A DNA stretch of 14,855 nucleotides from an uncultured Oxalobacteraceae bacterium (GCA_937996605.1 CALKVB010000666.1:1-14855); one strand, 5' to 3'. Positions 1-7,070 are shown, counted from the first letter of the stretch. The notes: generated by a model not told the origin, from the letters alone. Translations and numbers: made by a program.

Positions 1-638
1 GCTGGTACCGCAGGTGCCATTGCCGTTTTTGGCGCGGGCGGTGCACTCATCTTACGACTATTCTTTGCCGTATTCATCGCTGCAAAAGCGGGCATCGCCA
101 CTTGGTTAGCAGTACCAATTTGCATAGGCCAAGCTTGCTCAGTCACTTCAGCTTTATTGTGTAACAGCACTTCGCTAACCAATTGAGGTACAGGTTTTCT
201 CGCTGCACCGGGAATTTCTTTGGTTTCAACTGCTGCTGCCGTTAAACGCAATTGATAGACACCGTCTGGCAAGGCGCTCGCATTCGCTGCTGTACGGCCA
301 GCCCAGTAGACTTGTTTGACGATCGCTTGGTTTAACAGTTTTTCAGTACCATTCCAGCTTTGGACGACGCGGCCACCCGGTGTGATCAGTTCCAATTTCC
401 ATGCGACGGTCTGTTCTTTTTGGTTCAGTGGAAAACTGAAATCCAAAGTAAAAGTACGAGACTCATCACCGGCACGCGCATTGGCGGCAGCGCGGTAAGG
501 CACGTGTACGCTCGCTTCGAATTCGTGGTGATCTGAGATCGCTGCATAAACCGTAGAACTTGCAGTGAAAGTGAATGCGCTGAGCGCGAACAAGCCGATG
601 GCTCCGGATTTACGCCGGATATTCTTCAGGTGAATCAT
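1..638 (-). CDS. Secreted protein of unknown function, 3' part beyond window edge
   Basis: Reading leftward from an ATG at 636-638, the frame stays open for 212 codons to the window edge, so only the N-terminal part is present. The start is supported by a purine-rich GAGAGGA Shine-Dalgarno just upstream. Residues 1 to about 35 form a signal peptide (basic start, then a hydrophobic stretch rich in Leu, Ala, Phe and Thr, ending near VYAA). Residues about 40-150 look like one beta-sandwich domain. The segment with Trp-Asn-Gly, Tyr-Trp-Ala-Gly and LPDGVYQLRL resembles FlgD-type Ig-like or fibronectin-like domains that carry a 'DG.Y.L.' strand. After about residue 175 it turns into an Ala/Pro/Met-rich linker (SAPPAPKTAMAPAVP), which suggests that another domain follows. 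Such N-terminal domains occur on large secreted proteins, but the catalytic part, if any, is not visible. The frame is firm; the function is unknown. Confidence 0.7.
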   Translation of the reverse strand, partial: MIHLKNIRRKSGAIGLFALSAFTFTASSTVYAAISDHHEFEASVHVPYRAAANARAGDESRTFTLDFSFPLNQKEQTVAWKLELITPGGRVVQSWNGTEKLLNQAIVKQVYWAGRTAANASALPDGVYQLRLTAAAVETKEIPGAARKPVPQLVSEVLLHNKAEVTEQAWPMQIGTANQVAMPAFAAMNTAKNSRKMSAPPAPKTAMAPAVP

Positions 639-1147
639 GGTTTCCTCTCCCACATGTTTTGGCTTGGGCAGTGTGTCCCGCACCCAACATGGTCTTTGCG
701 AACTGATGACGCAGCGCTAAAACGAATAACTCGTGTTTATACGCAGCGCTGAATCGCCATTTCTAGTTATAAAAATTTTTTCGGTATCGGCCAGGGTGCA
801 TTGGGTGCTCGCTGTGGAGCTGCTTTTTTTGCCTGAGATCAATACCCTTTTGTGTGTTTGTTTTGCAAACAGACGAAGCCTGACACAGCGATGTGACAAT
901 TCAATTACAAAATGACATCGGGTTTTCAAACCGAGAGGGGAAAAGAACGAAAAATAGACTGGTCTGCCCTCTGATCGAGCAATATTTTCGTGTGAAGGGC
1001 TAAAATTAGAGTAAGTGCTCTAACTGGTATTTTCGTGGCAAAAATGGAACGGTATTTTGTTCGGACGGTCGTGCTTTTTACTGTGGGAAATTTTGAATTT
1101 TGTGATTAAAATAACAATGATAATTTATGCTGATCATTGATACTTAG
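639..1147. other. Gene-poor, AT-rich intergenic stretch
   Basis: No convincing gene is present. Two overlapping open frames of 60-70 codons on opposite strands (717-929 and 733-915) have no ribosome-binding site and no recognisable protein character. Small dyads are visible: TGTTTG/CAAACA with a 5-nt spacer at 855-871, and TTAGAG/CTCTAA with a 6-nt spacer at 1006-1023; either could be a regulator site. The octamer GCAGCGCT occurs three times in this gap and the next element (near 711, 743 and 1178), twice extended to GCAGCGCTGAAT. The stretch probably carries the promoter of the secreted-protein gene to its left. Confidence 0.5.
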
Positions 1148-1234
1148 AAAGTGGGGTTCAACTCAGATTTGGTAATCGCAGCGCTGAATGGTGAATTGAA
1201 ATCCTAAACTCGACAGAACCGGTGACCCCACTTT
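1148..1234. repeat. REP/MITE-like 87-bp element with perfect 10-bp terminal inverted repeats
   Basis: The ends are perfect inverted repeats, AAAGTGGGGT (1148-1157) and ACCCCACTTT (1225-1234). Inside them, GGTTC (1154-1158) can pair with GAACC (1216-1220), and there is a further weak GATTT/AAATC-type pairing, so a long imperfect hairpin can form. AAAGTGGGGTC ends are, from memory, common on small palindromic elements linked to Y1/REP-associated transposases in beta- and gammaproteobacteria. No transposase gene is nearby, and I see no target-site duplication. It lies just downstream of the beta-helix gene. The identification as a mobile repeat is an inference. Confidence 0.45.
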
Positions 1235-1250
1235 TAAATTAATCAATCAA

Positions 1251-2297
1251 TCAATTGATCATATCCCGCGCCAAACGACGTGGCACTTCCCAATCGAGTT
1301 CCCAATCCCGTTTCTTTTCTAAGCTGTCGATATGCTTGAGTTTTTTGCCTTCGACAAATTTACCTGACAACAGCAATTTCGGTTTGGTCGGTGCGGAAAC
1401 GTAGCCGCGTTCTTCCCACAAGGAACGTTTCATGGTGGTAGCAGCCAGGATGCCGTAGTCTGCACCGCAAGTGAGGCCTTTTTCTGCGACTATAGCTTCA
1501 CCCGCTTTGATGTATTTCGCTGCGTAGATCGTGCCTTTGGTGGCGATCCAACGGCCGCTATGAATCTCACCATTCAAGCTCGTGATTTGACCGACCGCGC
1601 GGATCGTACCCCAAGCGCTGATGTCGCCATTGCTGTGGATAGAGTCTGCTTGCAGATTGCCTTGGCAGATGATTTCGCCGACGTAGATGCCACCGTGCAC
1701 GGCGATGTCGGTTTCAGAAAACAATTCACCTTTGATGTTGATGTCACCATCGGCAGCAATCGCGATCGCGCTTAAATGGCCGCCTACGTATTGAATTTCA
1801 CCGACATCGAGTACGTCATCGAGTTGCACATTGCCGTGGCAATCTAGGACGTCACAAGCGAGATAGCCGAGCACTTGAATATCGCCGTAGCCACCGAAAG
1901 TCTCGTGATGGGCATCGCGTTTCAAAATACTAGGGTGCACCAGCTTGTCGATAAACGAGCTGCCGTCTTTGGCGGGTTTGGCTTGATCGAACTCTAACAA
2001 GCGTGCCATCCACTCCGCATTCGCACCGGTTTTGAGCATGTGTTCAACATCGATATCGCCAGCGCAATCGAGCGCTTGGCCGACGTACAAAGATTGCACG
2101 CGAATATCGCCAGTCACGGTGAGTTTACCGAGGCAAAATACTTCTTCGGCTTCGAGGTGACCATCAACCAGTAAATCACCGCCAACGATCACTTGGTTGG
2201 TAATTTGCAGATCGCCTTGAATATGAGCGTCACCTGTGCAGGCGAATTGTTTGCGTTTGAGTTTCTTCGCGAGGAAGGGTGCTGGCGTAGTAGACAT
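1251..2297 (-). CDS. Bactofilin-like beta-helix protein (polymer-forming cytoskeletal type)
   Basis: The protein has 348 residues and no signal peptide or membrane segment, so it is probably cytoplasmic. From residue about 18 it consists of short repeating strands with Gly-Asp or Gly-Glu turns every 15-20 residues (GDLQI, GGDLLVDG, GDIRV, GDIDV, then GDIQV, GNVQL, GDINI, GGIYV, GNLQA, GDISA), the pattern of a right-handed beta-helix as in bactofilins. A helical, charged insert (residues about 92-130) splits the helix into a short and a long part. The C-terminal 50 residues are charged and Trp/Lys/Arg-rich (EKKRDWELDWEVPRR). Known bactofilins are usually 100-200 residues, so this is a long, two-block variant. 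A scaffold or polymer role is inferred from fold only. It starts at an ATG and is followed downstream by AATC triplets and the inverted-repeat element. Confidence 0.6.
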   Translation of the reverse strand: MSTTPAPFLAKKLKRKQFACTGDAHIQGDLQITNQVIVGGDLLVDGHLEAEEVFCLGKLTVTGDIRVQSLYVGQALDCAGDIDVEHMLKTGANAEWMARLLEFDQAKPAKDGSSFIDKLVHPSILKRDAHHETFGGYGDIQVLGYLACDVLDCHGNVQLDDVLDVGEIQYVGGHLSAIAIAADGDINIKGELFSETDIAVHGGIYVGEIICQGNLQADSIHSNGDISAWGTIRAVGQITSLNGEIHSGRWIATKGTIYAAKYIKAGEAIVAEKGLTCGADYGILAATTMKRSLWEERGYVSAPTKPKLLLSGKFVEGKKLKHIDSLEKKRDWELDWEVPRRLARDMIN

Positions 2298-2391
2298 AGG
2301 TTTCTTTCTATTGGTCTAGGGTTGTGCTTCGACTTGTTTCAGCGGTGATTCGGCGTCGATTCAGCATTGAATTCGATGCCGCGAAACCGCG

Positions 2392-2456
2392 CCTTAGTTT
2401 AGTAACTTAGTTTGGTGACTGAGCTCACTAACTTAGCTAAGAAACTCAGTTGATAA
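2392..2456. repeat. Five degenerate 13-bp tandem repeats
   Basis: Five consecutive 13-bp units run without gaps: 2392-2404, 2405-2417, 2418-2430, 2431-2443 and 2444-2456. Each contains C-T-N-A-G-N-T at the same offset; columns 2, 3, 5, 6 and 8 are identical in all five, and columns 1, 10 and 13 in four. Units 2 and 3 read ACTTAGTTTGGTG and ACTGAGCTCACTA. The last unit runs into the stop codon of the DUF1857 gene (2446-2448), and the array sits upstream of the beta-helix gene. It may be slippage-derived or a cluster of regulator sites. Confidence 0.6.
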
Positions 2457-2928
2457 GGGCGTTAAGTAGGCCGCCTTCGGCTAATTCACGAATCACGCGT
2501 ATGGTATCGACATCTGCTTCATGATAGGCAGAGCGTCGATAATCATCGTACATTTCGTTTGCTTCGTCTTCTTCAACCGTATGCGCATCCTCGTAACAGA
2601 ATCTGACGAAAAGACGATCAGGTTCCGGTTCTTCTATAGTCATGCGTAAAGTGGAAGCGGGGATCTCATTTTGCGCTGGCACCTGATAGTGCACGTAATC
2701 GTTGACAAGCATGCTGACATGGTCGGTCACGAATAAATTCCCATATTGAATTTCACGGGTCATTGCTACTTCGGTTCTATCAGTGATCACACATTGATCG
2801 ATATACGAAATAAACATCTTTGGCGATTCAGCGCGCAACACTAAACCACGCCATAGTTGGGCGCGGGTTATGATTTCAACCATAGGGTTTTCGAGGTCGT
2901 TGATTTCAACGAGGTGTTCAAATTTCAT
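2446..2928 (-). CDS. DUF1857 / AtaL-like protein (SRPBCC fold)
   Basis: This small acidic protein of 160 residues has no signal peptide. The opening 'KFEHLVEIND....P..EIITRAQLWRGLVLRAESP' and the late blocks 'MTIEEPEPDRLFVRFCYE' and 'YRRSAYHEADVDTIRVIREL' match my memory of DUF1857, also called AtaL-like, a member of the START/SRPBCC superfamily with a hydrophobic ligand cavity. The length is typical of the family. The ligand and role are not known, and I assign none. The start is the ATG at 2926-2928; the Shine-Dalgarno is weak. It lies between the RidA-like gene and the beta-helix gene in the same direction, but a hairpin between it and the RidA-like gene argues against one shared transcript. 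Confidence 0.8.
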   Translation of the reverse strand: MKFEHLVEINDLENPMVEIITRAQLWRGLVLRAESPKMFISYIDQCVITDRTEVAMTREIQYGNLFVTDHVSMLVNDYVHYQVPAQNEIPASTLRMTIEEPEPDRLFVRFCYEDAHTVEEDEANEMYDDYRRSAYHEADVDTIRVIRELAEGGLLNALIN

Positions 2929-2994
2929 CTTTATGCTCTGTTGTTCTTCATGTTTTGCAAACTAAACCGCTAGTTTACACCCGAAAACCTCAGA

Positions 2995-3021
2995 AGCCTA
3001 AAATCGACGCTGTTTTAGGCT
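2995..3021 (-). terminator. Hairpin terminator candidate spanning the RidA-like stop codon
   Basis: A perfect 9-bp stem, AGCCTAAAA (2995-3003) with TTTTAGGCT (3013-3021), encloses a 9-nt loop. The stop codon of the RidA-like gene (TAA, complement at 3015-3017) lies inside the stem. On the minus strand the stem is followed by TCTGAGGTTTTC, a short interrupted T run, so termination is plausible but not textbook. Confidence 0.5.
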
Positions 3022-3401
3022 GAGCCTTTAATCGCTGTCACTTCAATTTCTATCTTCATCCTTGGGTCGGCTAAGCCTGCAGAAATCATCATTGCAGCGG
3101 GGCGCACCTCGCCGAAATACTGCCGCAAAGTCGGCCAACACAAAGGAAACTCGTCGGCATTGGGCACGACATAATTGACGCGAACCACGTCCGTTAAACT
3201 CGACCCTGCTTGTTCCAATGCAGCGGCAATATTGCGTAGACACTGATCGGTTTGGGTCACGATATCATCGGAAATCGTCATGTTGCTGTAGTCGAAACCA
3301 GTCGTACCAGAAACGAAAACCCAATTTTCATGGACGACGGCACGTGAGTAGCCTATGGTTTCTTCAAAAGTAGAGCCTGAACTAATGCGTTGGCGTGTCA
3401 T
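3015..3401 (-). CDS. RidA/YjgF/YER057c/UK114 family protein lacking the canonical arginine
   Basis: At 128 residues this has the exact size of the family. 'WVFVSGTTGFD', 'QTDQCLRNIAAALEQAGSSLTDVVRVNYVV' and the C-terminal 'MKIEIEVTAIK' are characteristic. RidA proteins are trimers that hydrolyse reactive enamine/imine intermediates released by PLP enzymes. In canonical RidA an arginine (Arg105 in E. coli) binds the substrate carboxylate. Aligning back from the KIEIE motif, that position is Ala103 here (context EVRPAAMM). This places the protein in one of the Rid subgroups without the arginine, whose activities are less certain, so imine deaminase activity should not be assumed. The ATG start at 3399-3401 gives the standard N-terminus; the Shine-Dalgarno is weak. 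Confidence 0.85.
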   Translation of the reverse strand: MTRQRISSGSTFEETIGYSRAVVHENWVFVSGTTGFDYSNMTISDDIVTQTDQCLRNIAAALEQAGSSLTDVVRVNYVVPNADEFPLCWPTLRQYFGEVRPAAMMISAGLADPRMKIEIEVTAIKGSA

Positions 3402-3432
3402 ATTTTCTGATGCAGTGAGTTTGAAAAAGGGG

Positions 3433-3452
3433 AATTAGCGCGAGCGCTAATT
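3433..3452 (-). terminator. Intrinsic terminator of the solute-binding protein gene
   Basis: A perfect 9-bp inverted repeat, AATTAGCGC (3433-3441) and GCGCTAATT (3444-3452), is separated by only 2 nt. On the minus strand it is followed by CCCC and then TTTTT. The stop codon (TAG, complement at 3447-3449) is inside the repeat. A GC-rich core followed by T residues fits a Rho-independent terminator. Confidence 0.6.
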
Positions 3453-4196
3453 GATGTTCGATAAGGCTTGGTTGAATCGTTTAAGTAAGTCTTCGGAGAC
3501 ACGATTCGCGCACATTAAATAACGTTCTTGTACTTGTGGCATGCCACTAGGGGTGTAAATATAAAGCTGATCGCCGTTCGGGGTACTTTTGATCAAGCTT
3601 TGTGCTTCTTCCGCCGAAACAAAAATGAAGTCAGCGCGGCGGGCGACTAACATTTTCGCCATATTGCGAGATTCCGCTGTGGTGGTCACGACTCGTACTT
3701 TGGAACGCTCGATCGCATCATCGATGATTTGACCATATGAGGCAGTTTCTTTTTTCAACAAACGAGCACCAGTTTGGCTCAGGGCTTGCAGCAAATCGAG
3801 TGAGGGTGGAATTTTTAAGTCTCGATGGATGAGCATAATTGAGGGGTGATCTTGATCGTGAAATATGGGTGCAGAAAATTTCCCGTAGCGGCTACGTTCA
3901 TTAGTTTTAAACATGCCTAAAGCGCAGCTGGTGTCATCATTGCGCTCGATCACGTTGAGCTGACGTTTAAATGGTGTCTCCACCCATTCAAAAGGAATTT
4001 TCGCTTTAATCAGTGCGCGCTTAACGGTTTCGGCGAGCACTCCAGTTATTTTTCCTTGCGGATTTTTGTAGGCAAAAGGCTCACGGATTTCGAACAAAAT
4101 CTTTAAAGACTCTTCGGCCTGTGCAGGACAACTGCACAAACTGATCGTGCCAAAAATACTGAAGCTGAGAATTTGAAGCAGTGAACCTTTCCACAT
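3447..4196 (-). CDS. Periplasmic solute-binding protein, family 3 type
   Basis: The protein has 249 residues with a Sec signal peptide at 1 to about 27 (basic Trp-Lys start, hydrophobic core, cleavage near PAQA/EE). The mature part 'LKILFEIREPFAYKNPQGKI.GVLAETVKRALIKAKIPFEWVETPFKR' and 'CALGMFKTNERSRYGKFSAPI' follow the SBP_bac_3 pattern: a first beta-alpha lobe, then the 'T.eR....FS.P' segment that precedes the hinge. Such proteins bind amino acids or similar small solutes. No permease or ATPase gene is adjacent, so this is an orphan binding protein; in these bacteria many such orphans have unknown ligands. It has its own promoter at 4287-4315 and its own terminator, so it is probably monocistronic. 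The two Cys residues near the cleavage site do not form a good lipobox. Confidence 0.8.
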   Translation of the reverse strand: MWKGSLLQILSFSIFGTISLCSCPAQAEESLKILFEIREPFAYKNPQGKITGVLAETVKRALIKAKIPFEWVETPFKRQLNVIERNDDTSCALGMFKTNERSRYGKFSAPIFHDQDHPSIMLIHRDLKIPPSLDLLQALSQTGARLLKKETASYGQIIDDAIERSKVRVVTTTAESRNMAKMLVARRADFIFVSAEEAQSLIKSTPNGDQLYIYTPSGMPQVQERYLMCANRVSEDLLKRFNQALSNIN

Positions 4197-4286
4197 CGTG
4201 TTGTAGCCCTTTATGTGAAATGTACAGCCAGATGAAATGCGATTCCGAGGTGCACGAACTTGCTTTGTTTGAGCGCTCTTCTATGC

Positions 4287-4315
4287 AGCATACGAAGTCG
4301 CTCGTCACTTGTCAA
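4287..4315 (-). promoter_or_regulatory. Sigma70-type promoter of the solute-binding protein gene
   Basis: On the minus strand a perfect -35 box TTGACA (4315-4310) is followed after exactly 17 nt by TATGCT (4292-4287), which matches four of six -10 positions. Transcription would start near 4280 and leave a leader of about 84 nt before the ATG at 4196. An 8-bp palindrome GAGCGCTC (4271-4278) lies next to the expected start and could be an operator. Confidence 0.65.
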
Positions 4316-4354
4316 AAAGAATTGTTTTTGTAGTGTAATTGACTTGATTTCCTG

Positions 4355-4774
4355 TTATTGAGCTTCTCTGTCTTTGGGTGGAATCGCATAGGTAGTGACG
4401 ACGTGCGCAACTACTTCATCACTCCCTTCGGAATACAAACTGACTTCGCCGACCGCCAGTGTTTTTCCCACCTTGAGTAAGTGACATACACCAATGATGG
4501 CACGCTCAGCAGAAGGTTTGCGTAGAAAGTTGATATTCAAATTGGTGGTCACGGCCAGCGGCACGATGCCGATTTGATTGAGTACGGCAACATACATGGC
4601 GACGTCGGCCACGGTCATTAAGACTGGGCCTGAAACCGTGCCTCCGGGGCGCAAGTGGGTGTTATTGATCTCTTGCCTGACGCTAGCAGTACGATCACCC
4701 AAAGATAAAACCTGTACCGTACTTTGCGGGAATTCAGTTGCCAGAAAGGTTTGCATGTCCTTCGTTTGCATCAT
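4355..4774 (-). CDS. PaaI-type acyl-CoA thioesterase (hotdog fold)
   Basis: This single hotdog domain has 139 residues. 'NNTHLRPGGTVSGPVLMTVADVAMYVAV' contains the central helix with the expected acidic residue (Asp57 in ADVA). 'VTTNLNINFLRKPS' and the later 'VGKTLAVGEVSLYSEG.DEVVAHVVTTYAIPP' complete the PaaI/YdiI-like pattern. The family hydrolyses acyl-CoA thioesters, often aromatic ones; the substrate here is unknown. The frame extends to a TTG at 4822 and to an ATG at 4789, but the family-like start MMQT(K)DMQTFL at 4774 or 4771 is preferred, with GGA and AGAG upstream. It is divergent from the oxidoreductase gene, with a gap of about 195 bp that must hold both promoters. Confidence 0.82.
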   Translation of the reverse strand: MMQTKDMQTFLATEFPQSTVQVLSLGDRTASVRQEINNTHLRPGGTVSGPVLMTVADVAMYVAVLNQIGIVPLAVTTNLNINFLRKPSAERAIIGVCHLLKVGKTLAVGEVSLYSEGSDEVVAHVVTTYAIPPKDREAQ

Positions 4775-4968
4775 GCTCTGTTGTTCCATTTCACATTTAT
4801 AAAAACTTAATGAGGCCTTCAAAATTAATCACGCGCTCAGTGCTTAAGTTTCTGTAGAATTTATCGATCGAATATTGCTGTGGTTGTACCCTAACTACTA
4901 GCTTGCTTTGGTGAATGCGATAGCTTCTCCATTATGCCCTAAACCTCTCTTTACATTGTGAGTGCACT

Positions 4969-6360
4969 ATGTCTAATCAAACACCAATGCGTCGCGGATT
5001 TCTAAAAACTCTTGGTAGCTTGAGCGCTGGATTGGCGACGCTCACTTCCACTCAAGTTCAGGCGCAGGGTAAGACTGGCGTTGCCACTACTCGTCCGAAA
5101 GCAGGTAAGTACATGGGAGACTTTATCGCGCCTAAGCTCGATAAAGTCAAAGTGGCCATTATCGGTGTTGGGGCACGCGGATCAGGCCACGCATCTCAAC
5201 TTGCCGAGATTGAGGGGGTGCAGTTTGTGGGTATCGCCGATGTGGTGGAAGCGCGTGCCCGCAAATCGGAAGCTGCAGTAACGAAATTTGGACATACACC
5301 TAAAATTTATTTTGGGGACGAAAACGGCTGGCGCACGATGTTGGCTGAGACTAAGCCCGATGTCGTATTTATCGCGACGCCATGGAGTACACATGCACCG
5401 ATGGCAATCGCCAGTATGAAAGCGGGGGCGCATGCCTTCGTCGAAGTGCCAATGGCAACCACCATCAAAGATTTGTGGGAAATGGTAGACACTTCAGAGG
5501 CTACGGGCCGTCATTGCATGATGATGGAAAACGTCAATTACGGACGCGAAGAATTGTTGTACCTGAACATGGTGCGCCAAGGTGTGCTCGGTGATTTGCT
5601 ACACGCTGAGGCGGCGTATATCCACGCCTTGCGCTTCCAGATGGAGAATGGCGATTCGACAGGTTCATGGCGTACTTTCGAATACGCGAAACGTAACGGT
5701 AATTTGTATCCTACCCACGGTTTAGGTCCTGTCGCGCAATACATGAATTTAGCGCGTGGAGAGGATAACTTTGGACGAATCACTTCGTTCTCCTCACCAG
5801 CCAAAGGCCGTGCCGTTTATGCGCAAAAGTCGACCAAACTGACTTCGCCTAAATTCAAGGAACTTGATTTTAAAGGCGGTGACATCAATACCTCGATTAT
5901 CAAAACACAGTTAGGTCGTACCATCATGGTGCAATGGGATGAAACGACACCTCGCCCTTACACCCGCCACAACATGATTCAAGGGGTGAATGGAGTGTTA
6001 GCGGGTTTTCCAAATCGTATCTCTGTCGAGGGCATTACGAGTAACTACCACAAGTGGGCGGAAGGCAAAGACTGGGAAGCGATTGCACAAAAATATGAAC
6101 ATCCTTTGTATGTCCGTTTAGGCGAATTGGCCACCAAGATGGGCGGTCACGGCGGCATGGACTTCTTGATGCTTTATCGCATCATCGAATGTTTACGAAA
6201 TGGCGAAGCACTTGACCAAAATGTCTACGAGGGAGCTTTCTGGTCTGCGGTTGGGCCATTGAGTGAGAAGTCCGTGGCGGAGGACGGTAGTTCACAAGCT
6301 TTCCCTGATTTCACCCGTGGTGATTGGAAACGCACGAATCCTTTGAAGATTATTGCTTAG
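4969..6360 (+). CDS. Tat-exported Gfo/Idh/MocA oxidoreductase, GH109 (alpha-N-acetylgalactosaminidase)-like
   Basis: The protein has 463 residues. A twin-arginine signal (MRRGFLKTLGSL, residues 7-18, then a hydrophobic stretch to about 33) indicates export in folded form with bound cofactor. Residues 61-90 are a Rossmann start with GVGARGSG (66-73), the NAD-binding glycine motif of the family. The segments FVEVPMA (157-163), ENVNYG (187-192), NGNLYPTHGLGPV (243-255), NMIQGVNG (335-342) and GGHGGMDF (392-399) match, from memory, the family GH109 enzymes that cleave GalNAc by an NAD-dependent redox mechanism with elimination; the Tyr and His of YPTH belong to that active site. Length and Tat signal both fit GH109. 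Other glycoside or oxidoreductase activities in the superfamily remain possible. No sugar-uptake genes are adjacent. The start is the ATG at 4969; its Shine-Dalgarno is weak, but starting at Met7 has even less support. Confidence 0.85.
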   Translation: MSNQTPMRRGFLKTLGSLSAGLATLTSTQVQAQGKTGVATTRPKAGKYMGDFIAPKLDKVKVAIIGVGARGSGHASQLAEIEGVQFVGIADVVEARARKSEAAVTKFGHTPKIYFGDENGWRTMLAETKPDVVFIATPWSTHAPMAIASMKAGAHAFVEVPMATTIKDLWEMVDTSEATGRHCMMMENVNYGREELLYLNMVRQGVLGDLLHAEAAYIHALRFQMENGDSTGSWRTFEYAKRNGNLYPTHGLGPVAQYMNLARGEDNFGRITSFSSPAKGRAVYAQKSTKLTSPKFKELDFKGGDINTSIIKTQLGRTIMVQWDETTPRPYTRHNMIQGVNGVLAGFPNRISVEGITSNYHKWAEGKDWEAIAQKYEHPLYVRLGELATKMGGHGGMDFLMLYRIIECLRNGEALDQNVYEGAFWSAVGPLSEKSVAEDGSSQAFPDFTRGDWKRTNPLKIIA

Positions 6361-6367
6361 AGAAACA

Positions 6368-6403
6368 AAAAACGCGGAAGGCTCAATGCTTATCCGCGTT
6401 TTT
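6368..6403. terminator. Bidirectional intrinsic terminator
   Basis: A perfect 11-bp stem, AAAAACGCGGA (6368-6378) with TCCGCGTTTTT (6393-6403), has a 14-nt loop. A and T tracts on both sides let it end transcripts from either strand. It lies between the convergent oxidoreductase gene (stop 8 nt upstream) and the LolA-like gene (stop 14 nt away). Confidence 0.88.
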
Positions 6404-6416
6404 CTGAGTACTAGAC

Positions 6417-7070
6417 TTACTTGGGCTGTGCAACCCAGTTCGAGTATCGATCTTTCATCTCTACTTTCGCTTTCTTGAACGGGATCTTAATGTCAATTTT
6501 ACTTTCCGATTCGATAGGCAGGCTAGCGCCGTTGGAGTCTAATTGATACAGCGTGGTGACATTCCCTTCAAAGGCCATGGGCATGCTCATTTCGAGTACA
6601 CGTTTTTGGATTATGCCACTTGCAGGATCTGCCCATAATTTTAGGGTACCACCTGACTGTTCAACCACGAATAAGACACTAGGTTTGCCGTTCAGTGATT
6701 GATTGTCGTTGCGTTTAAATTTGGCGTTGGGCGCGAAAAATTCCGCTTCCATAGGTGCAAACATTTCCTCAAGATCAAACGCCGCAGGTTTTTTATTACC
6801 ATCTTTAGGCTCTGGATTGATGCTCAGGATGGTGTACTGTGCTTTGCCTTTATCCCAACCTGAAAGCTGTTTTTTGATGGTAATAGTCTTAGTAGGATCG
6901 CCATCTTTGGTGGCAAGGATCAATTGCTCGACATCTTTTGCTGCCCACTTTTTTGTTTCTTTATTGGAGGCGATCACTTTCGCCCAAAGAGGATCGACAT
7001 CGGCGGCAAACGCTGGAGCAAAAGCACTTAGCGCAAAAAAAGCGGCACATATTGAATTGCGAAATAACAT
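6417..7070 (-). CDS. LolA-like periplasmic protein
   Basis: The protein has 217 residues with a clear Sec signal peptide (1 to about 22, cleavage at AFA/AD). The start is secured by AAGGAG nine nt upstream of the ATG. The mature protein alternates beta strands with amphipathic character. The segments 'KTITIKKQLSGWDKGKAQYTIL', 'GGTLKLWADPASGIIQKRVLEM' and the C-terminal 'SESKIDIKIPFKKAKVEMKDRYSNW' suggest a half-barrel of the LolA/LolB or 'outer-membrane lipoprotein-sorting' kind, which carries lipoproteins or lipids. I do not recognise a named subfamily, so the assignment rests on strand pattern and signal peptide. It is 76 bp downstream of the DUF6174-like lipoprotein gene on the same strand and may share its transcript and its candidate Fur control. 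Confidence 0.62.
   Translation of the reverse strand: MLFRNSICAAFFALSAFAPAFAADVDPLWAKVIASNKETKKWAAKDVEQLILATKDGDPTKTITIKKQLSGWDKGKAQYTILSINPEPKDGNKKPAAFDLEEMFAPMEAEFFAPNAKFKRNDNQSLNGKPSVLFVVEQSGGTLKLWADPASGIIQKRVLEMSMPMAFEGNVTTLYQLDSNGASLPIESESKIDIKIPFKKAKVEMKDRYSNWVAQPK

Noticed and set aside
717..929. Open frames of 60-70 codons on both strands in the first large gap
   Set aside because: They overlap each other on opposite strands, have no ribosome-binding site and show no protein-like composition; most likely chance.
1111..1130. Fur-like AATGATAAT sequence in the first gap
   Set aside because: Only the left half matches; the right half (TATGCTG) matches the consensus at about one of seven positions.
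1241..1252. AATC triplicate next to the beta-helix stop codon as a target-site duplication of the inverted-repeat element
   Set aside because: The repeats lie on one side of the element only, with no matching copy on the other side; probably simple slippage.
4775..4822. TTG start adding 16 residues to the thioesterase
   Set aside because: No ribosome-binding site at suitable spacing, and the added residues do not resemble family N-termini; the ATG pair at 4774/4771 fits better.
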